A stretch of 64,000 nucleotides of DNA from positions 1 through 64,000 of the forward strand of contig CAVRHV010000005.1 in the NCBI GenBank assembly GCA_963721075.1. Reading direction: 5' to 3'. The position numbers and the translations under genes are program-made. The notes under the pieces were generated by a model. That model had not been told where the DNA came from and did not search any database. It was given only the letters and a program-made list of their open reading frames with translations. Source of the stretch: DATFVA01 sp963721075 (GTDB taxonomy: Bacteria > Bacteroidota > Ignavibacteria > Ignavibacteriales > Ignavibacteriaceae). Shown piece by piece: positions 1 to 8,636 of this stretch (position 1 is the stretch's first letter; every line of letters starts with the position of its first letter).

Positions 1-205
1 GGGCCGCCGAGGCAGGAAGCTGCCGCCGCATCGGCTGGCTTCCATGCGCACTCGAAGAGGAGCCGGTTGGCTCCGGTGCAGGTTGGGAATCGTGATGCGG
101 ACGGGTGCTGCCGACTCTGTGACGAACTGGAGGAGGGTGGGAAGCCACCGATCCGTTCCACCGCGACCACGCAGTCACCCGAACTCGGCGTGGCGGCACG
201 AAGAT
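1..205 (-). mobile_element. 3' flank of the IS110 element, possible bridge-RNA region
   Basis: This non-coding stretch lies downstream of the minus-strand IS110-family transposase. It is rich in hairpin potential, for example a perfect 6-bp stem GGAGCC/GGCTCC with a GGTT loop at 59-74. IS110-family elements are known to carry a structured non-coding bridge RNA in one end, and in the IS1111 subgroup this lies after the transposase gene. Assigning that role here is inference: I cannot place the element ends, and the window starts inside or next to the element. Confidence 0.3.
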
Positions 206-1143
206 TTAGGCGGCGGCGGTGAGCCGGGCGTTGCGCAACGGTTCGTAGAGCTCGCCGCTGACCCACAGTTTGTGCAACAGCACGGCGAGCTTGCGGGCGA
301 CGGCAACGATGGCTCGGCGCTTGGCGGCTTTGCCACCGCGGGCGGCCAGAGGCAGTCCCCAGCGGCGGAGGTCGGTGTCGGGGCCGCGCCATCCGAGGAT
401 GTAATGCGCGCCCTGCACCAGCATCGCGCGAAGATAGCGATCGCCTTCCTTGGTGATGCGCAGTTCGGGGTCGCGTTGTCCGGAGCTGCGGCGTTTGGGC
501 CGCAAACCGAGGTAACAACCGACGTCGCGGCTGCGGGCGAAGCGCGCCGGATCGTCGACCGTCAACACGAAGGTGAGAGCGATCAGGGTGCCGACACCGG
601 TGATTTGCGTGAGGCGCTGGGTTTGCGGATAGTGCTGGCGGGCGATCTGCTCGATGCCGCGGTTGGCGGCGCGGATCTCGGCGGTGAGCGATTCGACTTG
701 GCGGATGAGCGGCTCCAGGAGGCTGCGCAGTTCCAGGGGCAGCGCGGCGAGACGTTGCAGGTTGATCGAGTCGGCGTCGCACTGGGCCAGGCGAGCCAGG
801 GTGCGCGCGTCGGTGCGGTCGTCTTTGCGCGAGCTGTGGCTGATCAGGCGCAGTTGGCGCGCATTGGCGACGATCACTTCCTGGCCCAGGGCTTTCAGTT
901 CGCGGCTCATCCAGCCCGAGTGGCCTCCGGCTTCCAGCGCAATGCGGCAGCGGGACCGTTGGCCGAAGGCTTGCCGCAGACCTTGGCGGGTGCTGCGCAG
1001 GCGGGCTTGTTCGACCGGCTCGTCCTGGTTGCCGGCCAGCACGCAGTAGTGGCTGTAGAGGTCGCCGACGTCGATGCCGATGGTTTGTTTCCGAGTTCGC
1101 GGAGTGGGTTGGTACGCATGGGTTTGTGAGTATGCTGTTTCAT
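206..1143 (-). CDS. IS110-family transposase (frameshifted near its N-terminus)
   Basis: DEDD-type recombinase of the IS110 family, which moves its element without classical inverted repeats. The N-terminal RuvC-like domain starts with the IGIDVG motif carrying the first Asp, followed by ALEAGG (Glu) and DDRTDART (Asp pair). The C-terminal Transposase_20 domain begins at ITGVGTL and holds the CYLGLRPK stretch. The best start is the ATG at 1141-1143, with AAAGGA about 7 bases upstream. That reading gives MKQHTHKPMRTN and must shift one base near 1086, at an AAA run, to enter the IGIDVG frame. The body frame stays open upstream to about 1282 but has no good ribosome site. About 310 residues is slightly short for the family. 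The shift may be a sequencing error or real inactivation. Confidence 0.88.
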
Positions 1144-1401
1144 GGCCGGTCCTTTCTGGCACTTCGAGTGCGTTGTTGGGAGCGTATCGCATCCCGCGGG
1201 CCGGCCTTCTCATTCCATCTCGGAGGCGGCGGGTGATGGCGCGAAGCGTGGGGTTGGTTGGAGAGTGCGCGTGAACGCTCACCCCGGCTCAAGGCCAGCC
1301 CTCCCGGGGTGCGGGCGGCGGTTTGGTGCTCGGCGTGCTAATCTTTCTTCCTCCCTGTAAATCAAAGGGTTTGGCCCGTGGATGGCGGAGACGGAACACT
1401 C

Positions 1402-2643
1402 ATGAGTCCGGATGTCATTGGAGTTGTGCTTGGCGCGCTGGGTGGCGCGGCGATTGGGACTGAGCGCCAGTGGTCCCAGCACGCCTCGGGGCCGCAGGGG
1501 CACTTTGCAGGGATTCGGACCTGCACTCTGTTAGGCGGCTTGGCCGCGCTGGCTGGCGTGTTCTGGCAACAAGGCTATGCGGCGCTGGCGATGATCCTGG
1601 TCGGGGGAGCGGTCGCGTTGATTGTGGCCGCCTACGTTGCGGCTTCGCGCAACGATGTGGACGGCACCACCGAGGTCGCGACGCTGGTGGTGGTCGCGAC
1701 CGGGCTGCTGGCCGGGCTCGGGTATTGGCAGCTATCGAGTGGGGTCGTGGCAACCACCGCCCTGCTGCTGGTCGAAAAATCGCGACTGCATGAGCTGGTC
1801 GCAGAGATCCCCGATGTAGGGCTACGCGCGACGTTCCGATTCGCGCTGATGGCGCTGGTGATCTTGCCGCTGCTGCCGGAAGGTCCGTATGGACCGCTGG
1901 GCAGCATCCGTCCGCAGCAGGTATGGATTCTGGTGCTGTTCTTCTCCGGGCTGAACTACCTCGCATGGGCGGTTCGCTCCTTCCTGGGGCCGAGCCGCGG
2001 CTATCTGTGGACCGGCGTCCTCGGCGGGATGATTTCCTCAACGAATGTGACGCTGACGTTCGCGCGATTGAGCCGCAAGAAGGGCGAGCCCGGAGCGGCG
2101 CTGGCGTGGGGCGTGGTGGCGGCGTGCACGTTGCTGTATGTCCGCGTTGTGGCAGCGGCGGCGGTCCTGAATTGGGATATGGGCATGGCGATCCTGCCGA
2201 TGTTCGTCTTCCCGTTGCTGGTGGGTTTGGCGGTGCTGTGGTGGGGTTTTCGGCACGCGCCTCCACAGACGGCCATGGAAGAAGATGGGCCGCAGAATCC
2301 TTTGCAATTGCGGTCGGCGCTGCAGATGGGCGTGCTGTTTCAGATCGTGCTGTTTCTGATGACGGCGGCGCGGGACCACTTCAGCCAGGCCGGGTTGATC
2401 GCGTCGGGCGCGGTGCTGGGCGTCACGGACGTCGATTCGCTGGTGATTTCGATGGCGCATGTTGTGGCCGAGGATCAACTGGTGACGGCGGCGATCGCGA
2501 CGGTGGCGGGAACGATCTCCAACACACTCCTGAAGCTGGGGATCGCGATGGTGATCGGTGAGGGCGAGTTTCGCAGGTACACCATAATTGGGCTCGTGGT
2601 GCTGGGAGTAGCGACGGCGCTGCCGCTCATTTGGTTTGTTTGA
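1402..2643 (+). CDS. MgtC/SapB-DUF4010 membrane protein
   Basis: Multi-pass inner-membrane protein of about 413 residues. The first ~130 residues match the MgtC/SapB domain, including the early glycine-rich GALGGAAIGTERQ segment and the TEVATLVVV helix. The remainder, with the GVLGGMISSTNVTLTFARLS stretch, matches the DUF4010 domain. Many related two-domain proteins are annotated as MgtC family; MgtC itself is linked to Mg2+ limitation, but the role of the DUF4010 form is not established. A GTG 24 bases upstream (1378) is an alternative start; the ATG at 1402 puts the first hydrophobic segment close to the N-terminus. About ten membrane segments are visible. It stands alone between the IS110 element and a PepSY gene. 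Confidence 0.85.
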   Translation: MSPDVIGVVLGALGGAAIGTERQWSQHASGPQGHFAGIRTCTLLGGLAALAGVFWQQGYAALAMILVGGAVALIVAAYVAASRNDVDGTTEVATLVVVATGLLAGLGYWQLSSGVVATTALLLVEKSRLHELVAEIPDVGLRATFRFALMALVILPLLPEGPYGPLGSIRPQQVWILVLFFSGLNYLAWAVRSFLGPSRGYLWTGVLGGMISSTNVTLTFARLSRKKGEPGAALAWGVVAACTLLYVRVVAAAAVLNWDMGMAILPMFVFPLLVGLAVLWWGFRHAPPQTAMEEDGPQNPLQLRSALQMGVLFQIVLFLMTAARDHFSQAGLIASGAVLGVTDVDSLVISMAHVVAEDQLVTAAIATVAGTISNTLLKLGIAMVIGEGEFRRYTIIGLVVLGVATALPLIWFV

Positions 2644-2745
2644 GTCACGCCGAAACTCAATCTCCTTTGCTCTGATCAAAGCGCTCAAACTGATAGACTT
2701 ATAGCCGGGTCCCTGTGTAATCGGGGCTCAACCCGGACGCTCGTT

Positions 2746-4336
2746 ATGAAGCTATTTCGCAAGTTCCTGATCCTCTCGCACCGTTATCTGGGTATCGTCG
2801 CCTGTCTGCTCGCCGTGATGTGGTTCGCCTCGGGCATCGTCATGATGTACAAGGGCGGGATGCCGAAGGTGAGCCCCGAGCTCAGGCTGGAGCGCATGAA
2901 TGAACTCGATCTGGCCAAGGTGCAGTTCACGCCGGCCGAGGCGGTTCGCCAAGCTGATATCGAGACTGGCGGCGATGGGGTGTGGCAAGGCCCCGCGCCC
3001 GAGGTCCGGCTGATGATGCTGGGCGACCGGCCGGTATATCACGTCGGAGACGTGGATCCGATCGTGCTGTATGCCGATGACGGCACGATCCTGGATGAGG
3101 TGAGCGAGGAAGAGGGCCGGCGGATTGCGAGCGAGTTTGTGCGGTCGCCGCTGCATACGGTGCGGTATGTGGGGTCGCTGGATCGGGTGGATCAGTGGAC
3201 GCTGCAGGAGCAGTTGCCGCTGCATCATTATGAGGTCGAGGACGACAACGGCACCGAGGCGTACGTCAACACGTATACGGGTGAAGTGCTGATGGTGACC
3301 GATCGCCAGTCGCGCTTTTGGGCATGGCTGGGGACGATTCCGCATTGGTTCTATTTCACGTCGATCCGGACGCATCAGAGCGCCTGGACGAATACGGTGG
3401 TGTATACGGGTTGGGCGGTGTGCGCGCTGGCGGTGCTCGGGATGGTGCTGGGCGTGACGCTGTTCCGCAAGCCGAAGCCGTTCAAACTGCAAGAAGGCGA
3501 TTCCGTATTCGGGCGGACTGCGGTGGCATTACATCGCGGGCATGGTTTTCGGGGTGTTCACCGTGACGTGGGCCTTTAGCGGGGTCCTGTCGATGGAGCC
3601 GTTCGCATGGACCAATGCGCAGGGGCTGGCCGTTACGCGGGAAGCATTCCAGGGTGGCGATATGGATCTGACGGCCTTCGGCAAATGGGATCTGGCGGCG
3701 TGGAGTGATTTGGATGCGGGTCGCGAGCTGAAGCAGGTCACGATGCGGCGGTTGCATGGGCAGCATTACTATGACGCCGAGTATGCTCCTCCGGCCGGGT
3801 TGGCTGAGACAGTGGCGCACAAGGATCGCGAGCGGCTGCATCAGCCGTACTACATCACGCAGCGTGAGCATCAGAATCGTGAGCTGATCGCGGCCGATAC
3901 GATGGCTCCGCGGACCGGACCATTCGCGAAGGAAGCGGTGGTGGAGCATCTGAGCGCGGCATTTCCGGGCGAGACGGTGAGCGAGGCCGAGGTCCTGGAT
4001 AAGTACGATTCGTATTATTATTCGCGGGCGAATCAGATGATCCTGCCGATTTTGCGGGTGAAGTTCGCCGATCCGGCCGAGACGTGGTTCTACGTGGATC
4101 CGAACGACAGCCAGGTGCTGGCGACGGTGCATCGGTTCAGCCGCATGGAACGTTGGCTGTACAACGGTCTGCATAGCTTCGACTTCGCGTTCCTCTATGA
4201 CAAGCGTCCGTTGTGGGATATCTCGATGCTGGCGCTGGCGTTCGGCGGGCTGGTGACGTCGATGATCGGGGCTTGGCTCGGGCTGAAGCGGGTGCTGCGG
4301 GGCGCGGCTCGGTACGCCACCGCCATCTTCAACTAA
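2746..4336 (+). CDS. PepSY-associated membrane protein (one frameshift)
   Basis: Large PepSY-associated membrane protein of about 530 residues, similar to the group often placed near iron-uptake or reductase genes. It starts MKLFRKFLIL, followed by a membrane helix and a long extracytoplasmic region. A pair of helices lies around 3390-3620, and a final helix sits near the C-terminus. Two frames are needed: 2746 to about 3495, then the +1 frame up to 4336. Removing one G from the GAAGGCGATT stretch near 3494 gives a continuous LQEAIPYSGGLRWHYIAG reading, as expected for the family. The break is therefore probably a one-base insertion rather than two genes. The substrate is unknown. A weak hairpin follows the stop. 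Confidence 0.75.
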
Positions 4337-4352
4337 GGGGCCAAAGGCCCTT
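4335..4352 (+). terminator. Possible terminator after the PepSY gene
   Basis: A short imperfect hairpin (AAGGGGCC, AAA loop, GGCCCTT) overlaps the stop codon region of the PepSY gene. There is no strong T tract after it, so termination is only suggested. The 268 bases that follow, up to the epimerase gene, show no gene I can support. Confidence 0.3.
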
Positions 4353-4620
4353 CTGGCACCTTCCGTGCAGAGGCTACAGCCTTTCTGGGCAGCTCACCTG
4401 TGGGGGAACTCGCTAACGTTCCTCGTGGTGCGCAGCGGTCGCGCGTCCGGAGTGAACTAGTGGGTCCCTCCAACGGCCAGACTGTGGGGCTTCCGTTGCA
4501 TACGCTTGTCATAAGTGCAATTCGCCCAATTCGCCAGGTCAGAGCCGCATCACTTGTTGTAGGTAGCCCTTCGTTTCAACGAACAGATATGTTGAGGGAG
4601 TTGCAGGTAGCATAAAGAGG

Positions 4621-5667
4621 ATGACTCGAGAGTCTACATCCCGCGCGGACGATTCCCGGACCACAAGACCCGCTGTGCTGGTGGCCGGCGGCGCGGGCTA
4701 CATCGGCAGCCACACCGCCAAGGTCCTCAGCCAGTCCGGATTCACGCCGGTGGTGCTGGACAACCTGAGCACGGGCTATCGCGACGCGGTTCGCTTCGGG
4801 CCGTTCTTTGAAGTGGATATCACCGATACGCACCGAATCGCCGAAATCATTGCTGAATATCGACCGGTCGGCGCGATCCTGGTCGCCGGCTATATCGCCG
4901 TGGGCGAGTCCACCGGGGACCCGCGCAAATATTACGACAACAACGTTGCCGGCGCGCTGAGCTTCCTGAATGTGCTGGTCGATGCATCGGTCCGCAACGT
5001 GGTGTTTTCCTCCAGCGCGGCGGTCTACGGTCTCCAGGAGCGCGTGCCGATTCCCGAAGACAGTCCCCTCGATCCGCTCAGCCCCTACGCCGAATCAAAG
5101 CTTTTTATCGAGCAGGTGCTGCGCTGGTATGCCAGCGCGCACGGCGTTTCTTCGGCCAGCCTTCGCTACTTCAACGCCGCCGGAGCTGATCCGGAAGGCG
5201 GCCTCGGCGAGCGCCACAGCCCCGAGACCCACCTGATCCCGCTCGCGATCCAGGCGGCGATGGGCGGCAAGCCGCTGAGCATCTTCGGCACGGATTATCC
5301 GACTCCCGACGGCACCGCGATCCGCGACTACATTCACGTCACCGACCTCGCTGCGGGCCACCTGCTGTCGTTACGCCACCTGATGAACACCCCTGAGCCG
5401 CTCGCGCTGAAGCTCAACCTGGGCACCGGGCAAGGCCATTCGGTGAAAGAAGTGATCCAGTCGGTGGAGCGTATCGGAGGCGTGAAGGTTCCGGCATCGT
5501 ACGGTCCACGGCGCGAAGGGGACGCCCCGGCCCTGGTCGCGGATTCCTCCGCGGCAAGATCTCTGCTGGGCTGGACGCCGCGCTATTCCGACCTGGACAC
5601 GATCGTGCGGACGGCCTGGGCCTGGCATCGTTCGCACGCGGAATGCGAACCGTTGAGCTCAGCCTAA
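4621..5667 (+). CDS. galE: UDP-glucose 4-epimerase
   Basis: Cytoplasmic NAD-dependent short-chain dehydrogenase that interconverts UDP-glucose and UDP-galactose for surface sugars. The Rossmann GGAGYIGSH motif is at residues ~24-32, the SSSAAVYG segment near 135, and the catalytic Tyr and Lys appear in YAESK near 158. SLRYFNAAGADPEG and the IRDYIHVTDLA signature are intact. Length 348 is normal for the family. The usual HFAA motif before the second NAD contact is replaced by LVAGYIAVGES, which is unusual but leaves the fold intact. The start is uncertain because the AAAGAGG sequence directly abuts the ATG. It lies just before a glycosyltransferase and a broken UDP-glucose dehydrogenase, consistent with a polysaccharide locus. 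Confidence 0.93.
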   Translation: MTRESTSRADDSRTTRPAVLVAGGAGYIGSHTAKVLSQSGFTPVVLDNLSTGYRDAVRFGPFFEVDITDTHRIAEIIAEYRPVGAILVAGYIAVGESTGDPRKYYDNNVAGALSFLNVLVDASVRNVVFSSSAAVYGLQERVPIPEDSPLDPLSPYAESKLFIEQVLRWYASAHGVSSASLRYFNAAGADPEGGLGERHSPETHLIPLAIQAAMGGKPLSIFGTDYPTPDGTAIRDYIHVTDLAAGHLLSLRHLMNTPEPLALKLNLGTGQGHSVKEVIQSVERIGGVKVPASYGPRREGDAPALVADSSAARSLLGWTPRYSDLDTIVRTAWAWHRSHAECEPLSSA

Positions 5668-5820
5668 GGATTCATGTCGTCTCGGGAGTGATTCCGGAAT
5701 TCTGTCTGGCGGGCCGGTATACCGGAAGATCTCACTCGCTGGCCACGGGATCCAGCGCGATCGCAATCGTTTGGAGGACCTGTTCGTGGGACATTTCTGT
5801 TTCCCGCTACTAAGCTCAAC

Positions 5821-7071
5821 ATGAATCCAACAAGTGCAAACCGACCCGCGTTCCTGGCCGCCGAACTGCTGCTGCTATTTTTGCTCGTGCTTGGCATCCA
5901 GTGGCACCTCGGCGTTTATGCCGCGGAAAATCTGGATAACCCCGACGAGCCGGCACACCTGGTGACGGGGCTCATGGTGCGGCAATACGTGGTCGCCGTG
6001 GGGAGCACGCTTCCAAGTCTGGGGCCTGCCCCGATGCCCTTCGCGGCGGACTACTATTTGCACTACCCGAAGGTCGCGCTGGGTCACTGGCCCCCGGTGT
6101 TTTATGCGATGCAGGCGGGTTGGACGCTGCTGTTTCCAGCAACGCGGGAGTCCATCCTGCTGATGATCGCGATTCTGATGGCTGTTCTGGCCTTTTCGAT
6201 CTCCCGATTCGTCGGTCGAGATTACGGTCCGGTCGTGGGGACGGCTGCCGGGATTTCCTCCGTGGTGATCCCTGGAATCTTTGCACAGTATGGGGATGTC
6301 ATGACGGAGGTTCCGCAGGCGGTGATCATTACGGCGGCCCTGTATGCCTACTCCCGATTTCTGAAGTCGGGCGGATGGGGCGCGTCCCTCGCCTTTGGCT
6401 TACTCGCCAGTGCGGCATTGTTGACGAAAGGAACCGGCCTGGTGCTGGCCGCTGTGCCCTTGCTGGCGGTGGCGTTTTCGCGGCAGTTGGAATTGGTTAA
6501 ACGTGCCGTCTTCTGGTTCCCCGGAGCGGTGGTTCTGCTCCTTGCCGCGCCCTGGTACATTTGGGCTCCGGCGGCTCGCCATGAACGGGCGGTTCCGTTG
6601 GGTGGCCCCCGGCTGGTTCAATCCCGCATCCTGCTTCCGCCTTTCAACTGGACCAGAGAATTCGGTTGGATCATCGCGATATTGGCGGCGATCGCTCTGT
6701 GGACCTTCCTCTACAGGACCGTTCGTGGAAAGAAGCTGGAGCCGATGATGGCCGCCTGTACCGCCGCGGTCATCTCCGGAACGATTCTTCCGATGCTATT
6801 CGTCGTATGGGACGCGCGGCACCAGGTGGAGATCCTATTTCCGATCATGATGCTGGCGACAGCGGGATCCCATTTGCTGGTGCAATGGACGGCGGGGCTG
6901 TTCGCGAGGGGGCGGGGGAGTGGCCGTCCGCATCCAGCGTGGGCGTCCGTTCCGTTGGTGCTGGCCGCGCTGATTGGAACTCTGAACGTCAGTGGGCGGG
7001 AGGCTCGTGCCCCGACCGGGTATCCCGAACTTGTCCAGTCCATCGAGGCCTCCGGGACAACGCGTCGATGA
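5821..7071 (+). CDS. ArnT/PMT-like membrane glycosyltransferase
   Basis: Integral membrane protein of 416 residues with about ten hydrophobic helices, resembling the GT-C glycosyltransferases (PMT/ArnT/GT39 type) that use lipid-linked sugars on the outer face of the membrane. The first extracytoplasmic loop carries the acidic DNPDEPAH motif, where family members place the catalytic Asp/Glu, and is followed by HYPKVALGHWPPVFY. The acceptor is unknown. It sits after galE and before a broken UDP-glucose dehydrogenase, suggesting envelope glycan work. The stop overlaps the ATG of the next reading frame (ATGA). Because that frame looks like the soluble tail of the same kind of protein, a one-base frameshift may have split a single gene. 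Confidence 0.75.
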   Translation: MNPTSANRPAFLAAELLLLFLLVLGIQWHLGVYAAENLDNPDEPAHLVTGLMVRQYVVAVGSTLPSLGPAPMPFAADYYLHYPKVALGHWPPVFYAMQAGWTLLFPATRESILLMIAILMAVLAFSISRFVGRDYGPVVGTAAGISSVVIPGIFAQYGDVMTEVPQAVIITAALYAYSRFLKSGGWGASLAFGLLASAALLTKGTGLVLAAVPLLAVAFSRQLELVKRAVFWFPGAVVLLLAAPWYIWAPAARHERAVPLGGPRLVQSRILLPPFNWTREFGWIIAILAAIALWTFLYRTVRGKKLEPMMAACTAAVISGTILPMLFVVWDARHQVEILFPIMMLATAGSHLLVQWTAGLFARGRGSGRPHPAWASVPLVLAALIGTLNVSGREARAPTGYPELVQSIEASGTTRR

Positions 7072-7484
7072 TTCTGATTTCTGCCTCCAGTGGGGCGGAA
7101 GGCGCGTTTGTGTCCGCGATGGCGCAGCAGGAGTTGGTCCCCGAACGGTACCTGTTGCGCGCCACGCAGTTGCTTGCGGATTTGAACTGGCTCGGCCGTG
7201 ACGACGGACAGGTTCTGGATGATCCAGAGGAGATCAAGGAGGCACTCGACGCGCTTCCGATTGACATGGTCGTGATCGACGTCTCCAATCCCGCGCCCTT
7301 TCCTTATGCCCACGAGCTAGAACAGGTGGTTTCGACCGACGAGGAATGGAGAGCCTGGAAGGGGACTTCGGATGGCCGTTTCCGGGTTTACGTTCGCGAA
7401 GGGTTGAATCCGGAACTGGGAAAGATGAACGATACGGAGATCCAGCGCCGTTTGCGAGAGATCGTCGGGAACTCGGTGCTGTAG
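7068..7484 (+). CDS. Soluble C-terminal part of the glycosyltransferase, or a coupled small protein
   Basis: The reading frame of 138 residues starts at an ATG that overlaps the stop of the membrane glycosyltransferase (ATGA). It opens with ILISASSGAEGAFVSAMA and continues as a mixed alpha/beta soluble protein with no membrane helix. This resembles the extracytoplasmic tail seen after the last helices in related glycosyltransferases, so the natural gene may be a single one broken by a base error near 7065. Translational coupling of two proteins is the alternative. I recognise no catalytic motif. Composition matches the preceding gene. Confidence 0.5.
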   Translation: MILISASSGAEGAFVSAMAQQELVPERYLLRATQLLADLNWLGRDDGQVLDDPEEIKEALDALPIDMVVIDVSNPAPFPYAHELEQVVSTDEEWRAWKGTSDGRFRVYVREGLNPELGKMNDTEIQRRLREIVGNSVL

Positions 7485-7714
7485 CAGGTGGCAATCCGCC
7501 CTCGAGGGGAACTCACGGCCCCACCCCTCGTTTCCGCCGGCGCCCCACCTCGTCTCCGCTGACGTCCCGTCCAGGCCACCCGAACGATGCGCATTTTGTG
7601 ATCCAGGGGTTGGGGCTCGATCGGTTCCGCGGCTGGTCGCGATACTATGGACTTATCAGGTTGGCCTGCCGATGAAACAGATATAGCCTTTAAAATCAGT
7701 ATTCTACGAGCGTT

Positions 7715-7998
7715 ATGACTGGGGCGGTTTTTGGATTGGGTATGTAGGCTGCGTGTCCGCTGCCTGCTTGGCCGAGCTTGGACACACGGTAATCGGCGTC
7801 GATCGTGACCTCCACAAAATCAATAACATAAAGGAAAGCTGGGCCCCCTTCTACGAGGCTGGATTGGAGGGGATTGTGCAGGCGGCGGTCTCCGCGAACC
7901 GGCTGCGAGCGACCCAGGATTTCGCCGAAGGCATCGGGGGGACCGATATCGCCCTGGTTTGCGTGGGGACCCCGTCGGAGCGAAACGGAAACTCGGCT
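7715..7998 (+). pseudogene. UDP-glucose 6-dehydrogenase, 5' fragment
   Basis: N-terminal NAD-binding part of a UDP-glucose/GDP-mannose dehydrogenase, the enzyme that oxidises UDP-glucose to UDP-glucuronate. The Rossmann start AVFGLG is followed, after a missing base at about 7740, by YVGCVSAACLAELGHTVIGV. The frame continues to the conserved ALVCVGTPSERNG near 7985. Normal enzymes run to about 430 residues; here similarity stops at about residue 95, and the sequence then turns into an excisionase-like HTH frame. The frameshift gives an in-frame TAG at 7744. The truncation coincides with the edge of an integrated-element remnant, so this looks like real decay, unlike most frameshifts in the window. 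Confidence 0.75.
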
Positions 7999-8046
7999 TG
8001 GAGTAGAGTCTTGAACTTCCAAGCCATTCTCGGTCACGATGCGAGC

Positions 8047-8202
8047 ATGGCCGCTCTCATAGACAACGAGATCTTGACGGTTTGCGAAGTCGCTTCCGAA
8101 CTTCGTTGCTCAAAGGCGCATGTCCATAACCTAATCACCGGGAAGGTCCCAGGTGTTCCAATCCTTCCTGCGCTTCACCTTGGCCGACGCAGATTGGTTC
8201 GC
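8047..8202 (+). pseudogene. Excisionase-like HTH protein, truncated
   Basis: This short frame reads as a MerR-like helix-turn-helix of the excisionase (HTH_17) type: LTVCEVASELRCSKAHVHNL, then a wing ending LPALHLGRRRLVRR. Such proteins direct excision of integrated elements and usually lie immediately upstream of a tyrosine integrase. Similarity ends at the last Arg pair near 8202. The frame then runs on without meaning while an integrase tail appears in another frame. It therefore looks like the left end of an xis-int pair whose middle has been deleted. It is open with the dehydrogenase fragment upstream, but that joined frame is not a real fusion protein. Confidence 0.6.
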
Positions 8203-8314
8203 CGACCAGCTAGGCCACGCGGTGGACGTGAATCAAAACGTCTACACTCGCGCTTCTGTCGCAAGACGAAAGAGTGCAGTAGACGCGCTAGGATCTGCCC
8301 TTCCAGTCATGTGA
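8153..8314 (+). pseudogene. Tyrosine recombinase (integrase) C-terminal remnant
   Basis: This frame, overlapping the HTH remnant, ends with QLGHAVDVNQNVYTRAS followed by VARRKSAVDALGSAL and a TGA. It matches the last ~40 residues of phage-type integrases: the LGH motif and the catalytic Tyr in NVYT are present. The rest of the catalytic domain (Arg, Lys, HxxR) is missing. It ends about 64 bases from the 3' end of a tRNA-Gly half, which is where integrases of tRNA-targeting elements sit. I read it as the scar left by an element that lost its interior. The meaningful part probably starts near 8200. Confidence 0.65.
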
Positions 8315-8377
8315 GAAGGGTTTTGGAGCATTTGGGAGCAGGCCTTGAAAGAAACGGACGCTAAGTGATCGAAAAGT

Positions 8378-8420
8378 TGGAGCGGGACGGGGATCGAACC
8401 CGCGACGTCCAGCTTGGGAA
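8378..8420 (-). tRNA. tRNA-Gly(CCC) 3' half, probable attachment-site core
   Basis: Read on the minus strand, this is the right half of a tRNA: anticodon loop TTCCCAA (anticodon CCC, Gly), the 3' anticodon stem, variable loop, T arm with GGTTCGATCCCC, and CCCGCTCCA at the end. The 5' half is absent: bases upstream of the anticodon loop do not pair with the GCTGG stem. The acceptor side also seems two bases short. A tRNA 3' half beginning at the anticodon loop is the classic att core of tyrosine-recombinase elements, and an integrase tail lies 64 bases away. It is not a functional tRNA gene as it stands. Confidence 0.65.
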
Positions 8421-8636
8421 GTGACCGTAGATTGAAAATAAGGAACAATGGCGTCTACGGTGGTGATTCCAGATCTATAGAATTCAACAATTTCGGAAGC
8501 TCGCGCTCTCCAGATCCTCTTAATGGAGTGAATCTATTGGGAGCATCTCTCTAGCCCACTCGTAAGCACCTATCCCGACCAATTCATTTCCTGCTGGTTA
8601 ATCAGATAGATATCTTCTCGGCAACCATACCGATCT
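8421..8636. other. Intergenic stretch beyond the tRNA half
   Basis: No gene, tRNA 5' half or repeat could be supported here. The composition is less GC-rich than the flanking genes, which would fit mobile-element DNA beyond the attachment site, but that is inference. Confidence 0.3.

Noticed and set aside
44..1129. Long plus-strand reading frame over the transposase
   Set aside because: It is the reverse-strand shadow of the IS110 gene in GC-rich DNA and has no recognisable domain.
1415..2688. Minus-strand frames across the MgtC-DUF4010 gene
   Set aside because: Low-complexity Arg/Pro-rich translations typical of antisense frames in GC-rich DNA.
3482..4174. Minus-strand frame opposite the PepSY gene
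   Set aside because: No domain and no ribosome site; the plus strand explains the region.
7753..8364. A dehydrogenase-HTH fusion protein
   Set aside because: The open frame joins two broken genes by chance; similarity to the dehydrogenase stops abruptly and the tail after the HTH is meaningless.
8378..8420. Complete tRNA-Gly gene
   Set aside because: Only the half from the anticodon loop to the 3' end is present; the 5' half does not pair.
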